Shown here: positions 1-5,956 of the stretch, piece by piece
Layout of the letters: each line of letters opens with the position of its first letter
Numbering within the stretch: the stretch's first letter is position 1
Assembly: GCF_001509795.1 (NCBI RefSeq)
Contig: NZ_LLZN01000103.1
Span: forward strand, 1-12,776
DNA: 12,776 nucleotides
Reading direction: 5' to 3'
From: Streptomyces sp. NRRL WC-3605
GTDB taxonomy: Bacteria > Actinomycetota > Actinomycetes > Streptomycetales > Streptomycetaceae
Notes under the pieces: generated by a model
What the model was told of the DNA's origin: nothing
The model's database searches: none
The model's input: the letters and a program-made list of their open reading frames with translations, nothing else
Position numbers and translations under genes: made by a program

Positions 1-413
1 GTGGGTTCATCGCCCTGGGCGAGGATGTCACCGCCTACGTCGAGCAGATCGATCGATGCCGGGGCCAGGTGAGACACCAGTTCTTCGAGTTGGCGGGTGA
101 TCCCCTCGGCGCCGTGATGTGGATCGAGCAGGGCCAGGGTGTGCGGGAGCTCTGCCGCGAGTCGGGGGAGCGTGGAGCCTGCCGGGGCAATCGGCTGGGC
201 TTCGGCTGGCACCGACCACACGGACTGAGTGACGGGTTCGAGCCCCGCGAAGCGGCCGGCTCCTCGCGGTCCCGGGAGCGGGTCGACAAGGAGGCGGTCC
301 CAGGCGTACGTGAGGATCACCGCCTGGTCCTCGTCGCCGTAAAGGGCGGCGTGAAGCATTGCGGCGGCGACTGCGTCGCCCCCTCCTCCTGCTGCGACGA
401 TCAACCGCGTCAT
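1..413 (-). CDS. DUF1152 domain protein, N-terminal part (runs off left edge)
   Basis: The minus strand is open without a stop from an ATG at 413 down to the left edge, giving 137 residues with no C-terminus. The protein starts MTRLIVAAGGGGDAVAAAML, a glycine-rich segment after a short beta strand that looks like a nucleotide- or cofactor-binding loop. Near the visible end it has LLDVGGDILAQGDEP. I recognise both as signatures of DUF1152 proteins, which are roughly 300 residues long and of unknown biochemical function. It is divergent from the GntR gene at 498, with 84 bases between the starts. That gap is filled with repeats that are probably the GntR operator, so this gene is probably controlled by the neighbouring repressor. 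I cannot tell whether it is element cargo or chromosome. Family assignment is by recognition of the motifs, not by a search. Confidence 0.8.
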   Translation of the reverse strand, partial: MTRLIVAAGGGGDAVAAAMLHAALYGDEDQAVILTYAWDRLLVDPLPGPRGAGRFAGLEPVTQSVWSVPAEAQPIAPAGSTLPRLAAELPHTLALLDPHHGAEGITRQLEELVSHLAPASIDLLDVGGDILAQGDEP

Positions 414-439
414 GCGTTCAGACTACGGGTCCGCAGGTT

Positions 440-478
440 GGCCACTCACCCTATAGTGGCCAAAGGCCATAGCCACTT
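440..478. promoter_or_regulatory. Operator and divergent promoter region for the DUF1152 and first GntR genes
   Basis: Three AGTGGC/GCCACT half-sites lie here. GGCCACT (440-446) is inverted against AGTGGCC (455-461), and AGTGGC (455-460) is inverted against GCCACT (472-477). CTATAG (451-456), which can serve as a -10 core in either direction, sits between them. The same words recur before the next transcription unit at 1275-1316. I infer autoregulation by the GntR protein encoded at 498 and co-regulation of the divergent gene. No convincing -35 was found on either strand. Confidence 0.6.
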
Positions 479-497
479 GGACGGGAAGGGAGGGGAG

Positions 498-1238
498 ATG
501 CCGCAGATCGAGGAAGCTCAGCCGAAGTATCTCCAGATCGCCCATTACATCCGCGATCAGATCCTTCGCGGTGACCTGCGGCCGGGGGACGAGGTTCCCT
601 CGGAACGGCAACTCGCCGCGGACTGGAAGGTGTCCCGGCCCACGGCCGCACGGTCCTTGGAGGCGCTGAGTCATCAAGGCCTGGTGGAGAAGCGTCAGGG
701 CTCGGGGACTTATGTGCGCAGCCTCGAAGTGAATCGGCGTGCGCGGGAGTTGTACGGGCGCGCCCGGCAGACGGGGAAGATCTACACGCCCGGCGAGTAC
801 GCGGTGATCACCTCGGCCGGGTGGCTGGAGGCTCCGGACCATGTCGCCGAGGCGTTGGGTCTGGTGAAGGATCGCCGAGCCGTGCACCGCCGGCGTGTGA
901 CGAACAACCAGGACGGCCCGATCACCTTGTCCACCTCGTGGTTCGCGCCGGATGTCGGCCAGCGCGCCCCCAAACTCCTGGAGCCTGAGCGGATTCAGGA
1001 GGGGACGCTCATGTACGTCGAGGCGATGACGGGGCGTCAAGGCAGCTATGCGGAGGACCGCATGTGCGCCCGGGCTGCCACGGAGGAGGAGGCGGCCGAT
1101 CTGCGGTTGGAGTCGGAGTCCGCTGTCCTCATCGTCCATCACGTCGTCTTCGACCTCCAGGATCGGCCCCTGGAGTTCGCCGAGGCCACCTATCCACCGC
1201 ACCGTTGGGCGTTCGAGCAGGGCTACCCGCTCACCTGA
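498..1238 (+). CDS. GntR-family transcriptional repressor with UTRA domain (HutC type)
   Basis: 246 residues. The open frame extends upstream to 69, but ATG at 498 is preceded by a purine-rich GGGAAGGGAGGGG ribosome site, and the winged-helix domain begins a few residues in. Residues about 10-76 form the GntR domain: PKYLQIAHYIRDQI, then DEVPSERQLAADWKVSRPTA as the helix-turn-helix, then the wing EKRQGSGTYV. Residues about 95-246 have the layout of a UTRA ligand-sensing domain, ending VVFDLQDRPLEFAEATY. HutC/UTRA regulators are dimers released from DNA by a small effector, which cannot be predicted here. Matching inverted repeats lie just upstream (440-478) and just downstream (1275-1316). 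It therefore probably represses itself, the divergent DUF1152 gene and the zinc-ribbon/ATPase pair that follows. Confidence 0.93.
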   Translation: MPQIEEAQPKYLQIAHYIRDQILRGDLRPGDEVPSERQLAADWKVSRPTAARSLEALSHQGLVEKRQGSGTYVRSLEVNRRARELYGRARQTGKIYTPGEYAVITSAGWLEAPDHVAEALGLVKDRRAVHRRRVTNNQDGPITLSTSWFAPDVGQRAPKLLEPERIQEGTLMYVEAMTGRQGSYAEDRMCARAATEEEAADLRLESESAVLIVHHVVFDLQDRPLEFAEATYPPHRWAFEQGYPLT

Positions 1239-1263
1239 ACACTCGCCAGTTCGGGCGAACCGC

Positions 1264-1316
1264 TTGCACTCCCAAAGTGGCCAATGCTACTATCCACGTA
1301 GTGGCTAAGGCCACTT
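1264..1316 (+). promoter_or_regulatory. Promoter overlapped by the GntR1-type operator, driving the zinc-ribbon/ATPase pair
   Basis: TTGCAC (1264-1269) and TACTAT (1288-1293, preceded by TG) are separated by 18 bases and form a good vegetative-type promoter. AAGTGGCC (1275-1282) lies between the two boxes. A perfect inverted repeat AGTGGC-TAAG-GCCACT (1300-1315) covers the expected transcription start. The words match those at 440-478. Repressor bound here would block polymerase, so I infer that the gene at 1337 is repressed by the GntR protein encoded just upstream. Confidence 0.65.
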
Positions 1317-1336
1317 GATGGAGAAGGGGGCACGAC

Positions 1337-1510
1337 GTGACGAGTCGGCGGCCGGTGCGGGACGCGCGATTAGCTTGCCGGGCGTGTCGGGGGCGTGGAT
1401 GGAAGCGCGTCGGCTCCCGAACGGGGCTGGCGTTCTCCACGGCCAACGACCGCAGCCGTGCCACGTCGAAGCGGCGCTGCCTCGACTGCGACGGCAGTGG
1501 CAAGGAGTGA
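1337..1510 (+). CDS. Small DnaJ-like zinc-ribbon protein (57 residues)
   Basis: GTG at 1337 lies 6 bases after GAGAAGGGGG. The 57-residue product has two CxxCxGxG-type knuckles: CRACRGRGW near residue 14 and CLDCDGSG near residue 48. These are the two halves of a single DnaJ-type zinc-binding unit, and the middle is basic. No J domain or substrate domain is present. Proteins of this kind occur in streptomycetes beside an RsbW-like ATPase, as here, where the ATPase starts 6 bases after the stop. Function is unknown; a protein- or nucleic-acid-binding zinc module is the simplest guess. Codon 12 (1370-1372) is TTA, the rare bldA-dependent leucine codon. A longer overlapping frame at 1315-1644 lacks the cysteine pattern and is a shadow. 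Confidence 0.8.
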   Translation: MTSRRPVRDARLACRACRGRGWKRVGSRTGLAFSTANDRSRATSKRRCLDCDGSGKE

Positions 1511-1516
1511 GTACGC

Positions 1517-1954
1517 ATGGCCTACACGATCGATCGTTACCCCTGCGAGGACTCACCGCGGCTTGGAGCGATGACCTTGCATCCTGTACCGGAGTCCGTG
1601 CCCCGCGCCCGGCGCTGGTTCAGGAAGTTCATCGCTCCGTATAACCCGGCCTGTTCGGTGGACGACTGCCTGCTCATGATCTCGGAGCTGGTGACCAACG
1701 CCATCCGTTACGGAAGGGCGGACGAATCTTGGCTGGTGCGGGTCGAGTGGTTCCGACAGGGGCCCTCGCTCCGAATCGAGGTGCACAACCCGGGTTTCCC
1801 GGCGAACGTGCGGCTCCGGCACCCGGAAGCCAATGACGCGCACGGGCGGGGTCTGCTCCTCGTCGATTCCATCGCCGATTCCTGGCACTCTGGCCCGAGT
1901 CACCTCGGCGGCACGGTCGTCTCCTTCGTGATGGCTGATGCCTGGCCGGCGTGA
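1517..1954 (+). CDS. RsbW-like ATP-binding protein (HATPase_c_2, anti-sigma/serine-kinase fold)
   Basis: 145 residues, with AAGGAG (1502-1507) 9 bases before the ATG. The GHKL Bergerat fold is visible: the N box is ELVTNAIRYG (E57, N61), the G1 region is VHNPGFP (residues 89-95) and the G2 box is GRGLLLVDSIADSW (110-123). Family members bind ATP. They act either as anti-sigma factors that also phosphorylate an STAS anti-anti-sigma protein, or in other regulatory partnerships. No sigma factor or STAS partner is in the window. In the G1 box the usual aspartate that contacts adenine appears to be asparagine (N91), so nucleotide affinity or kinase activity may be altered. It is cotranscribed with the zinc-ribbon gene 6 bases upstream and probably controlled by the first GntR protein. 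Confidence 0.88.
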   Translation: MAYTIDRYPCEDSPRLGAMTLHPVPESVPRARRWFRKFIAPYNPACSVDDCLLMISELVTNAIRYGRADESWLVRVEWFRQGPSLRIEVHNPGFPANVRLRHPEANDAHGRGLLLVDSIADSWHSGPSHLGGTVVSFVMADAWPA

Positions 1955-1996
1955 CGGGATAACCCACCCCTTCTACTGCGGGTGTGCAAGTGTCGC

Positions 1997-2023
1997 TAGT
2001 CTGGTTGACCAGTTGACTTGGCT
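1997..2023 (+). promoter_or_regulatory. Probable promoter and operator of the second GntR gene
   Basis: TAGTCT (1997-2002) is a plausible -10. No convincing -35 was found. Just downstream are TTGAC direct repeats at 2005-2009 and 2013-2017, set within CTGGT-TG-ACCAG (2001-2012). AGTTGACTTGGC (2011-2022) repeats the operator words seen at 2813-2871 before the transfer operon. Autoregulation by the downstream GntR protein is inferred. Confidence 0.55.
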
Positions 2024-2043
2024 AATCCCGACAGGCGGCGCTC

Positions 2044-2772
2044 ATGGCGTATGAAGTAGAGCCACCGAAGTACGTGCGCCTCGCGCAGACTCTTCAGCGT
2101 CGCATCGAGGACGGCACGTACGCGCCGGGCACCCGCGTACCGAGCGAGAACCAGCTGGTGCAGGCCTTCGGTATGTCGCGGCCCACTGTGGTGCGAGCGC
2201 TGGATCTGCTGAAGCGGGATGGTTGGCTCGAGTCCCGGCAGGGGTTCGGCACGATCGTCCGGGGCCGGCCGGAGGTCGTCGAGCAGAAGGACCGGCGGGG
2301 TCGTGAGGCGCTGGAGCGCGACGAGTCGCAGGGCGGGGGCCGTCTGATCGAGGTCGTACGGGTGTCCGTTCCGGCTCGGGTTGCTTCGGCCCTCGGCCTT
2401 CCGAAGAGGGCTGAGGTCCTGATGCGTCGCTTCCTGGTCGAGGAGGACAGTGAAGCCGTCGAGTTGGTGTCGTCGTACTTCCCCGCCGGCCTGGTCGAGG
2501 GCACTGACCTGGAGGTCGGAGAACCTCTGGGTGGGAGCACGCGCGAACATCTCGAAGCTCGGAAGAAGGTGCGCTTCGACCATGTGACCGAGCGGGTCTC
2601 TGCTCGGCTGCCCGAGGCGCGTGAGGCCGAGCTGCTGGATCTGCCGGACGGCGTTCCCGTGCTGAGCGTCCTGGTTGTCGCCTGTGATGCCTCCGGTCGA
2701 GCCTTGCAGGTCTCTGACGTGCTCCTACCTGCCGATCGGCAGGAACTCGAAGACACCTATCGCCTCAGCTGA
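2044..2772 (+). CDS. GntR/UTRA repressor of the transfer operon (KorSA-like)
   Basis: 242 residues from ATG 2044, with only a weak AGGCGG ribosome site upstream. The N-terminal winged helix starts at PPKYVRLAQTLQRRI. It has a helix-turn-helix around SENQLVQAFGMSRPTVVRAL and a wing ESRQGFGTIVRG. The rest (about residues 85-242) is UTRA-like. In pSAM2-type elements a GntR protein of this kind (KorSA) represses transfer functions. Here the same operator words flank the gene, in its own promoter and in the promoter of the gene at 2897, which fits that role. It is related in architecture to the GntR protein at 498, but the two have different operator words, so they should regulate independently. 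A compact hairpin directly after the stop separates it from the transfer operon. Confidence 0.9.
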   Translation: MAYEVEPPKYVRLAQTLQRRIEDGTYAPGTRVPSENQLVQAFGMSRPTVVRALDLLKRDGWLESRQGFGTIVRGRPEVVEQKDRRGREALERDESQGGGRLIEVVRVSVPARVASALGLPKRAEVLMRRFLVEEDSEAVELVSSYFPAGLVEGTDLEVGEPLGGSTREHLEARKKVRFDHVTERVSARLPEAREAELLDLPDGVPVLSVLVVACDASGRALQVSDVLLPADRQELEDTYRLS

Positions 2773-2773
2773 T

Positions 2774-2790
2774 GCCGCCCGACGGGCGGC
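2774..2790 (+). terminator. Hairpin after the second GntR gene
   Basis: GCCGCCC (2774-2780), loop GAC, GGGCGGC (2784-2790): a perfect 7-bp stem starting 2 bases after the stop codon and followed by GGGATTT. There is no long T run, as is usual in Streptomyces. It probably ends the gntR transcript before the transfer-operon promoter. Confidence 0.55.
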
Positions 2791-2812
2791 GGGATTTGCC
2801 GGGAGTAACGAC

Positions 2813-2871
2813 TTGACAAGTCAACTTGGCATCCCTAGCGTCGAACTTGCTAAGTCAACCTGGCAGGTTGA
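2813..2871 (+). promoter_or_regulatory. Transfer-operon promoter with embedded GntR2 operators
   Basis: TTGACA (2813-2818) and TAGCGT (2836-2841) with a 17-base spacer make a strong promoter. TTGAC-AA-GTCAA (2813-2824) is palindromic across the -35. TCAACCT-GGC-AGGTTGA (2855-2871) is a perfect 7-bp inverted repeat just past the start site. AAGTCAACYTGGC occurs twice (2818-2830 and 2852-2864) and is related to the motif before the GntR gene itself. Repressor at both sites would shut the promoter, which I take to drive the operon from 2897 through int. Confidence 0.7.
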
Positions 2872-2896
2872 TGATCTCTCAGAAGGAGTAATCCCT

Positions 2897-3247
2897 GTGC
2901 GTGTGATCCGCGTTGACGCATCGGCGGCCACGATCCTGCTCACCGAGGCTCCGGCCCCGAAGGTGCGTGACCGGCAGACCGGTGAGATCGCCAAGGACGC
3001 GATGACCGGCGAGACGCTGATGACAGTAGGCGTCGTCTACATCGACGAGGGCGACTCGTCGCTGATCCAGGTCACCGTCCCCGAGAGCGGGGTGACCGAA
3101 GGTCTGGCGGTCGGTGCTCCGGTGTCGCTGCCGGGTCTGGTGGCGCGGCCGTGGCAGAGCGTGTTCAACGGCCAGGAGCGGCACGGCATCGCCTACCGAG
3201 CGACCGCCATTGCTCCGGGGGCCTTCCCGATGGCCCAGGCGGGCTGA
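2897..3247 (+). CDS. SCO3933-family regulatory protein
   Basis: 116 residues. GTG at 2897 lies 8 bases after AAGGAG (2883-2888). The sequence is recognisable from AICE operons: it opens VRVIRVDASAATILLTEAPA, contains KVRDRQTGEIAKDAMTGE, and has LPGLVARPWQSVFNGQ near the C-terminus. Databases name this family after S. coelicolor SCO3933 and call it regulatory. I know of no biochemical proof of that role, and no classical DNA-binding motif is obvious. It is the first gene of the transfer operon and ends 5 bases before the translocase start, so the two are translated together. A role tied to transfer or to operon control is likely but inferred. Confidence 0.75.
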   Translation: MRVIRVDASAATILLTEAPAPKVRDRQTGEIAKDAMTGETLMTVGVVYIDEGDSSLIQVTVPESGVTEGLAVGAPVSLPGLVARPWQSVFNGQERHGIAYRATAIAPGAFPMAQAG

Positions 3248-3252
3248 TCCCC

Positions 3253-4626
3253 GTGACGGACCTGGTGACGTTGGCCGAGGTGGGCGGCTCCCTCGCTGCA
3301 ATAGGCGGCGCTGCCTACGCTCGGCACGCTCACCCAGCGGCGTACTGGTCCACGGTGGGGCTGCCGCTCTCGGTGGCCCGGCTGCTGACCTCGTACTCCT
3401 CGACCATGGAGGCCTGTGGCCTGACCGTCCAGCCCGCCCGCTGGCGCGCACTGGCCGTCCGTGCGACGACCCGCCGTGAGGTCCGGCCGGTGCCTCCGCG
3501 GCGGGGCATCATCCGGCCGACCACGACCGGGCTGCGTATGCGACTGCGGCTGGCTGCGGGGCAGGAACCGGCGGATGTGGCCGCTTCCGCCGAACGCCTC
3601 CGGCACGCCTGGGGCGTCCACGCGGTCCACGTGCGGGACATCAAGCCGGGCGTCGTCGAACTCCGGCTCGTCGGATTCGACGTGCTGCGCAAGGTCCGCA
3701 TGCCCCGTCGCCTCGACGCCGGCCCGCTTCGCGTCCCGGTGGCATTACGGGAGGACGCGACCGCCTTCGTGCGGGACTACCGGGCCGTTCCGCATGAGCT
3801 GGTGCTCGGAGCCACGCTCTCGGGCAAGTCCATGTACCTGCGGAACCTGCTGACCGGGCTAGCTGCTCAACCCGTAGTGCTGGTCGGGATCGACTGCAAG
3901 CGCGGGGTAGAGCTGGCGCCCTTCGCGCCCCGCCTTTCCGCGCTGGCGACCGATTCGGACCAGGCGGCCGAGCTGCTTCCCGCGCTCGTGAGGGAAATGG
4001 AGGACCGATACGACCTGATCAAGACCCGGCAGGGCATTGCGCCCGGCACTCCGGAAGAGCTGATCACCTCGGACATCTGGGGACTGCCACAGGACGAACG
4101 TCCCGCTCCGATCGTGCTCTTCATCGACGAGGTGGCAGAACTCTTCCTCGTGGCCACACGGAAGGAAGAGGAACGGCGCGACGAGATGGTCACCCACCTC
4201 ATCCGCCTCGCCCAACTCGGCAGGGCTGCGGGGATCTACCTGGAGGTCTGCGGGCAGCGCTTCGGCGCCGAGCTGGGCAAGGGGGCGACCATGCTCCGCG
4301 CTCAGCTCACCGGCCGCGTCTGCCACCGCGTGAACGACGAGGCCTCGGCCAAGATGGCGCTCGGCGACATTGCGCCAGAGGCCGTGCTCGCGGCCTGCGC
4401 CATCGCCCCCGAACTGCCCGGCCTCGCCGTCGTCGGAGACACCTCCGGCGGCTGGTCCCGTATCCGTACCCCCTACCTCTCCCTCGCTGACGCTGCGACC
4501 ACCTGCCGTGCGACGGCTCATCTCGCTCCCGACGCACCGGCACTCGATCCCTTCCGGCCGTATGTCCCGCCGCTGTCGGCGGAGACGCCCGAGCCCGTGG
4601 CCACGGCTCGCCCGGTCACGGAGTAA
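3253..4626 (+). CDS. FtsK/SpoIIIE-type DNA translocase for conjugative transfer (TraB/TraSA-like)
   Basis: 457 residues from GTG 3253. The N-terminal part (residues 1-60) has hydrophobic segments (VGGSLAAIGGAAYA; YWSTVGLPLSVARLL) that may anchor the protein in the membrane. The motor domain has Walker A GATLSGKS at 186-193 and Walker B IVLFIDEVAEL from 287, with the acidic pair at 292-293. QLGRAAGIYLEVCGQR follows in the usual sensor region. TraB-type proteins form hexamers that pump double-stranded plasmid or element DNA between mycelial cells after recognising a cis-acting clt site. That system needs no relaxase, and none is seen. The leucine codon at 3745-3747 (residue 165) is TTA, which makes translation bldA-dependent if the codon is not leaky. 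The tail after about residue 415 is proline-rich. Confidence 0.92.
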   Translation: MTDLVTLAEVGGSLAAIGGAAYARHAHPAAYWSTVGLPLSVARLLTSYSSTMEACGLTVQPARWRALAVRATTRREVRPVPPRRGIIRPTTTGLRMRLRLAAGQEPADVAASAERLRHAWGVHAVHVRDIKPGVVELRLVGFDVLRKVRMPRRLDAGPLRVPVALREDATAFVRDYRAVPHELVLGATLSGKSMYLRNLLTGLAAQPVVLVGIDCKRGVELAPFAPRLSALATDSDQAAELLPALVREMEDRYDLIKTRQGIAPGTPEELITSDIWGLPQDERPAPIVLFIDEVAELFLVATRKEEERRDEMVTHLIRLAQLGRAAGIYLEVCGQRFGAELGKGATMLRAQLTGRVCHRVNDEASAKMALGDIAPEAVLAACAIAPELPGLAVVGDTSGGWSRIRTPYLSLADAATTCRATAHLAPDAPALDPFRPYVPPLSAETPEPVATARPVTE

Positions 4627-4644
4627 GCGCACCCGTCCACAGCC

Positions 4645-4663
4645 GGCACGGCCGTCCCGTGCC
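4645..4663 (+). terminator. Hairpin between the tra and DUF2637 genes
   Basis: GGCACGG (4645-4651), loop CCGTC, CCGTGCC (4657-4663): a perfect 7-bp stem in the 80-base gap after the translocase stop. With no T tract and an operon that appears to continue, it could be a partial terminator or an RNA processing signal that lowers expression downstream. Confidence 0.4.
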
Positions 4664-4706
4664 ACGTCCCTACCCCTCCATGCCTGGACCCGGAAGGAGC
4701 TGCGCC

Positions 4707-5336
4707 GTGCGTTCCCTGCCCGTCCGTATCGACGCCGTACTCGTCCAAGCGGTGATCGCTGCCGCGCTGTCGTTCGCTCACCTGCACGACTTGGCCTCGG
4801 CTGCGGGCCAGCACGGATGGAAGGCATGGGCCTACCCGGTCTCCGTCGACCTGCTGCTTGTGGCGGCCTGGCGGCGACTCCGCTCCGGTGGGGCGAAAGC
4901 GGCCGGGTGGTGCTGGTTCCTTGTCGCCCTGACCGCCTCCCTCGGTGCCAATGTCGCCACCGCCGGGCTCCTCGACCTGGGTGCCGTGCCGGGCTGGCTG
5001 CGCATCCTCGTCGCGGGATGGCCCGCAGTCGCCTTCCTGGGTGGGACGCTGCTCGCCCACGGAGCAACTGCGGGCGCTCCAACGGTGGAGCGCGAGGCGA
5101 CCCAGAGCCCCATGACGCCCGAAGTGCCTGCCTCGGCTCCCGAGTTGTCCGCTGCCGAGCCGGGAAAGGATGCGGCCTCCGCATCCTCGGTTCCGCCGGC
5201 GCTCGTCGCTCTCGCCCGCAAGGTCGCCGACGAACACCGTGCCCGGACCGGTGCCCCCATCGACACCTCGACCCTTCGCGCTCGGCTCGGTGTTCCGCTG
5301 CCGCTGGCCGAAGCCATCGCCACTCAACTCACCTGA
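4707..5336 (+). CDS. DUF2637 membrane protein (Spd-like, plasmid spread)
   Basis: 209 residues from GTG 4707, with AAGGAG (4694-4699) 7 bases upstream. Four hydrophobic stretches fit membrane helices at about residues 9-26, 42-57, 66-87 and 97-117. The motifs SFAHLHDLA and AWAYPVSVDLLLVAAWRR are typical of DUF2637. A disordered Ala/Pro/Glu/Ser-rich linker (about 120-160) leads to a C-terminal helical segment that looks like a small helix-turn-helix (LVALARKVADEHRARTG, then TLRARLGVPL). Proteins in this position in streptomycete plasmids and AICEs are thought to help spread the incoming element through septa of the recipient mycelium. A direct role for this one is inferred from family and position. 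Confidence 0.85.
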   Translation: MRSLPVRIDAVLVQAVIAAALSFAHLHDLASAAGQHGWKAWAYPVSVDLLLVAAWRRLRSGGAKAAGWCWFLVALTASLGANVATAGLLDLGAVPGWLRILVAGWPAVAFLGGTLLAHGATAGAPTVEREATQSPMTPEVPASAPELSAAEPGKDAASASSVPPALVALARKVADEHRARTGAPIDTSTLRARLGVPLPLAEAIATQLT

Positions 5337-5354
5337 CCCGGAGGACTTGCCACC

Positions 5355-5546
5355 GTGCGCCCGTCCACGCTCCGCGCGCTGAACCGCGCCGCCGAGCTGA
5401 CCCGACAGAACCGCCTCACCGAAGCCGTGCTCATCGCCGAGCCCGTGATCCTCACCGCCGACAGCTACGAGGGCGGCGAGATCTTGCGCTGGCTGGCCGA
5501 GCACGTCACCGACTTCACCGGCGAAAACCCAAAGGAGACCCGCTGA
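5355..5546 (+). CDS. Small AICE protein of unknown function (63 residues)
   Basis: GTG at 5355 lies 8 bases after GGAGGAC. The product is mostly helical in appearance: RALNRAAELTRQNRLTEAVL, then SYEGGEILRWLAEHV. It has no cysteine motif, signal peptide or membrane segment. The stop codon overlaps the next start by one base (TGATG at 5544-5548), so translation is coupled. Small proteins of this kind are common between DUF2637 and the transfer protein in AICEs. I do not recognise a function. Confidence 0.75.
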   Translation: MRPSTLRALNRAAELTRQNRLTEAVLIAEPVILTADSYEGGEILRWLAEHVTDFTGENPKETR

Positions 5547-5737
5547 TGACCGCCAATCGCCGCTTCCGCAACGTCACCCGCATAGGGCCTGTCCAGGTCG
5601 CCACCTACTACGACGGCCGGGGCCGCGAGAAGCACACCGCAGCCTGCACGGCTCCTCGCTGCGGCTTCGCCACGGACTACGACAGCCGTGCCGCCGCCGA
5701 ACTGGCCGCCCGGACCCACCGCTGCGCCGTCCGCTGA
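5546..5737 (+). CDS. Mobile element transfer protein with zinc-finger-like pattern (SpdA-like)
   Basis: 63 residues from ATG 5546, with AAAGGAG 8 bases upstream inside the preceding gene. The N-terminus MTANRRFRNVTRIGPVQVAT and the C-terminal RAAAELAARTHRC match the small family annotated as mobile element transfer protein in streptomycete elements. The cysteines and histidine form C-x4-C-x18-H-x-C (CTAPRC ... HRC), which could bind one zinc ion. This pattern and the high arginine content suggest nucleic-acid contact, but the role is not established. A much longer open frame covers this gene upstream to 4370. The start used here is set by the ribosome site and the family N-terminus. Confidence 0.82.
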   Translation: MTANRRFRNVTRIGPVQVATYYDGRGREKHTAACTAPRCGFATDYDSRAAAELAARTHRCAVR

Positions 5738-5747
5738 GGGAGCTCCC

Positions 5748-5942
5748 GTGACCGTCTCACTGCCCCTCGTCTTCGTCCTGGGCGTCATCACCTGGGCCGC
5801 GATCAAGTTCCTCGGCATCCGGCTCTGGGTCGCTGTCGTGATCGCGCTCTTCGGCTTCTGGCTCTCGCACACCTTCCTCGCCCCCGCCATCGAGTCCGGC
5901 ACCCGCTCCGGGGTCGACGTCGTCAACGGCACCCAAAAGTGA
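5748..5942 (+). CDS. Small membrane protein of the spread module
   Basis: 64 residues from GTG 5748, with GAGGGAG about 5 bases upstream and 10 bases after the previous stop. Two hydrophobic helices are visible at about residues 5-22 (LPLVFVLGVITWAAIKFLG) and 26-45 (WVAVVIALFGFWLSHTFLA), followed by a polar tail. It lies between the transfer protein and SpdD, where pSAM2-like elements and plasmids carry small membrane spread proteins. I do not recognise a more specific family. Confidence 0.72.
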   Translation: MTVSLPLVFVLGVITWAAIKFLGIRLWVAVVIALFGFWLSHTFLAPAIESGTRSGVDVVNGTQK

Positions 5943-5956
5943 CAAGGAGATCCACC

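Noticed and set aside
69..497. Upstream extension of the first GntR reading frame
   Set aside because: The extension lies over the antisense DUF1152 gene and the operator region. The ribosome site and the family N-terminus both point to ATG 498.
3859..5184. Long minus-strand open frame opposite tra and DUF2637
   Set aside because: It is a typical GC-rich antisense shadow with no motif or ribosome site, and the plus strand here has clear family matches.
4370..5545. Long plus-strand open frame ahead of the transfer protein
   Set aside because: It is arginine/proline-rich shadow coding opposite in frame to the translocase and DUF2637 genes. Only the last 63 codons (from 5546) have a ribosome site and a family match.
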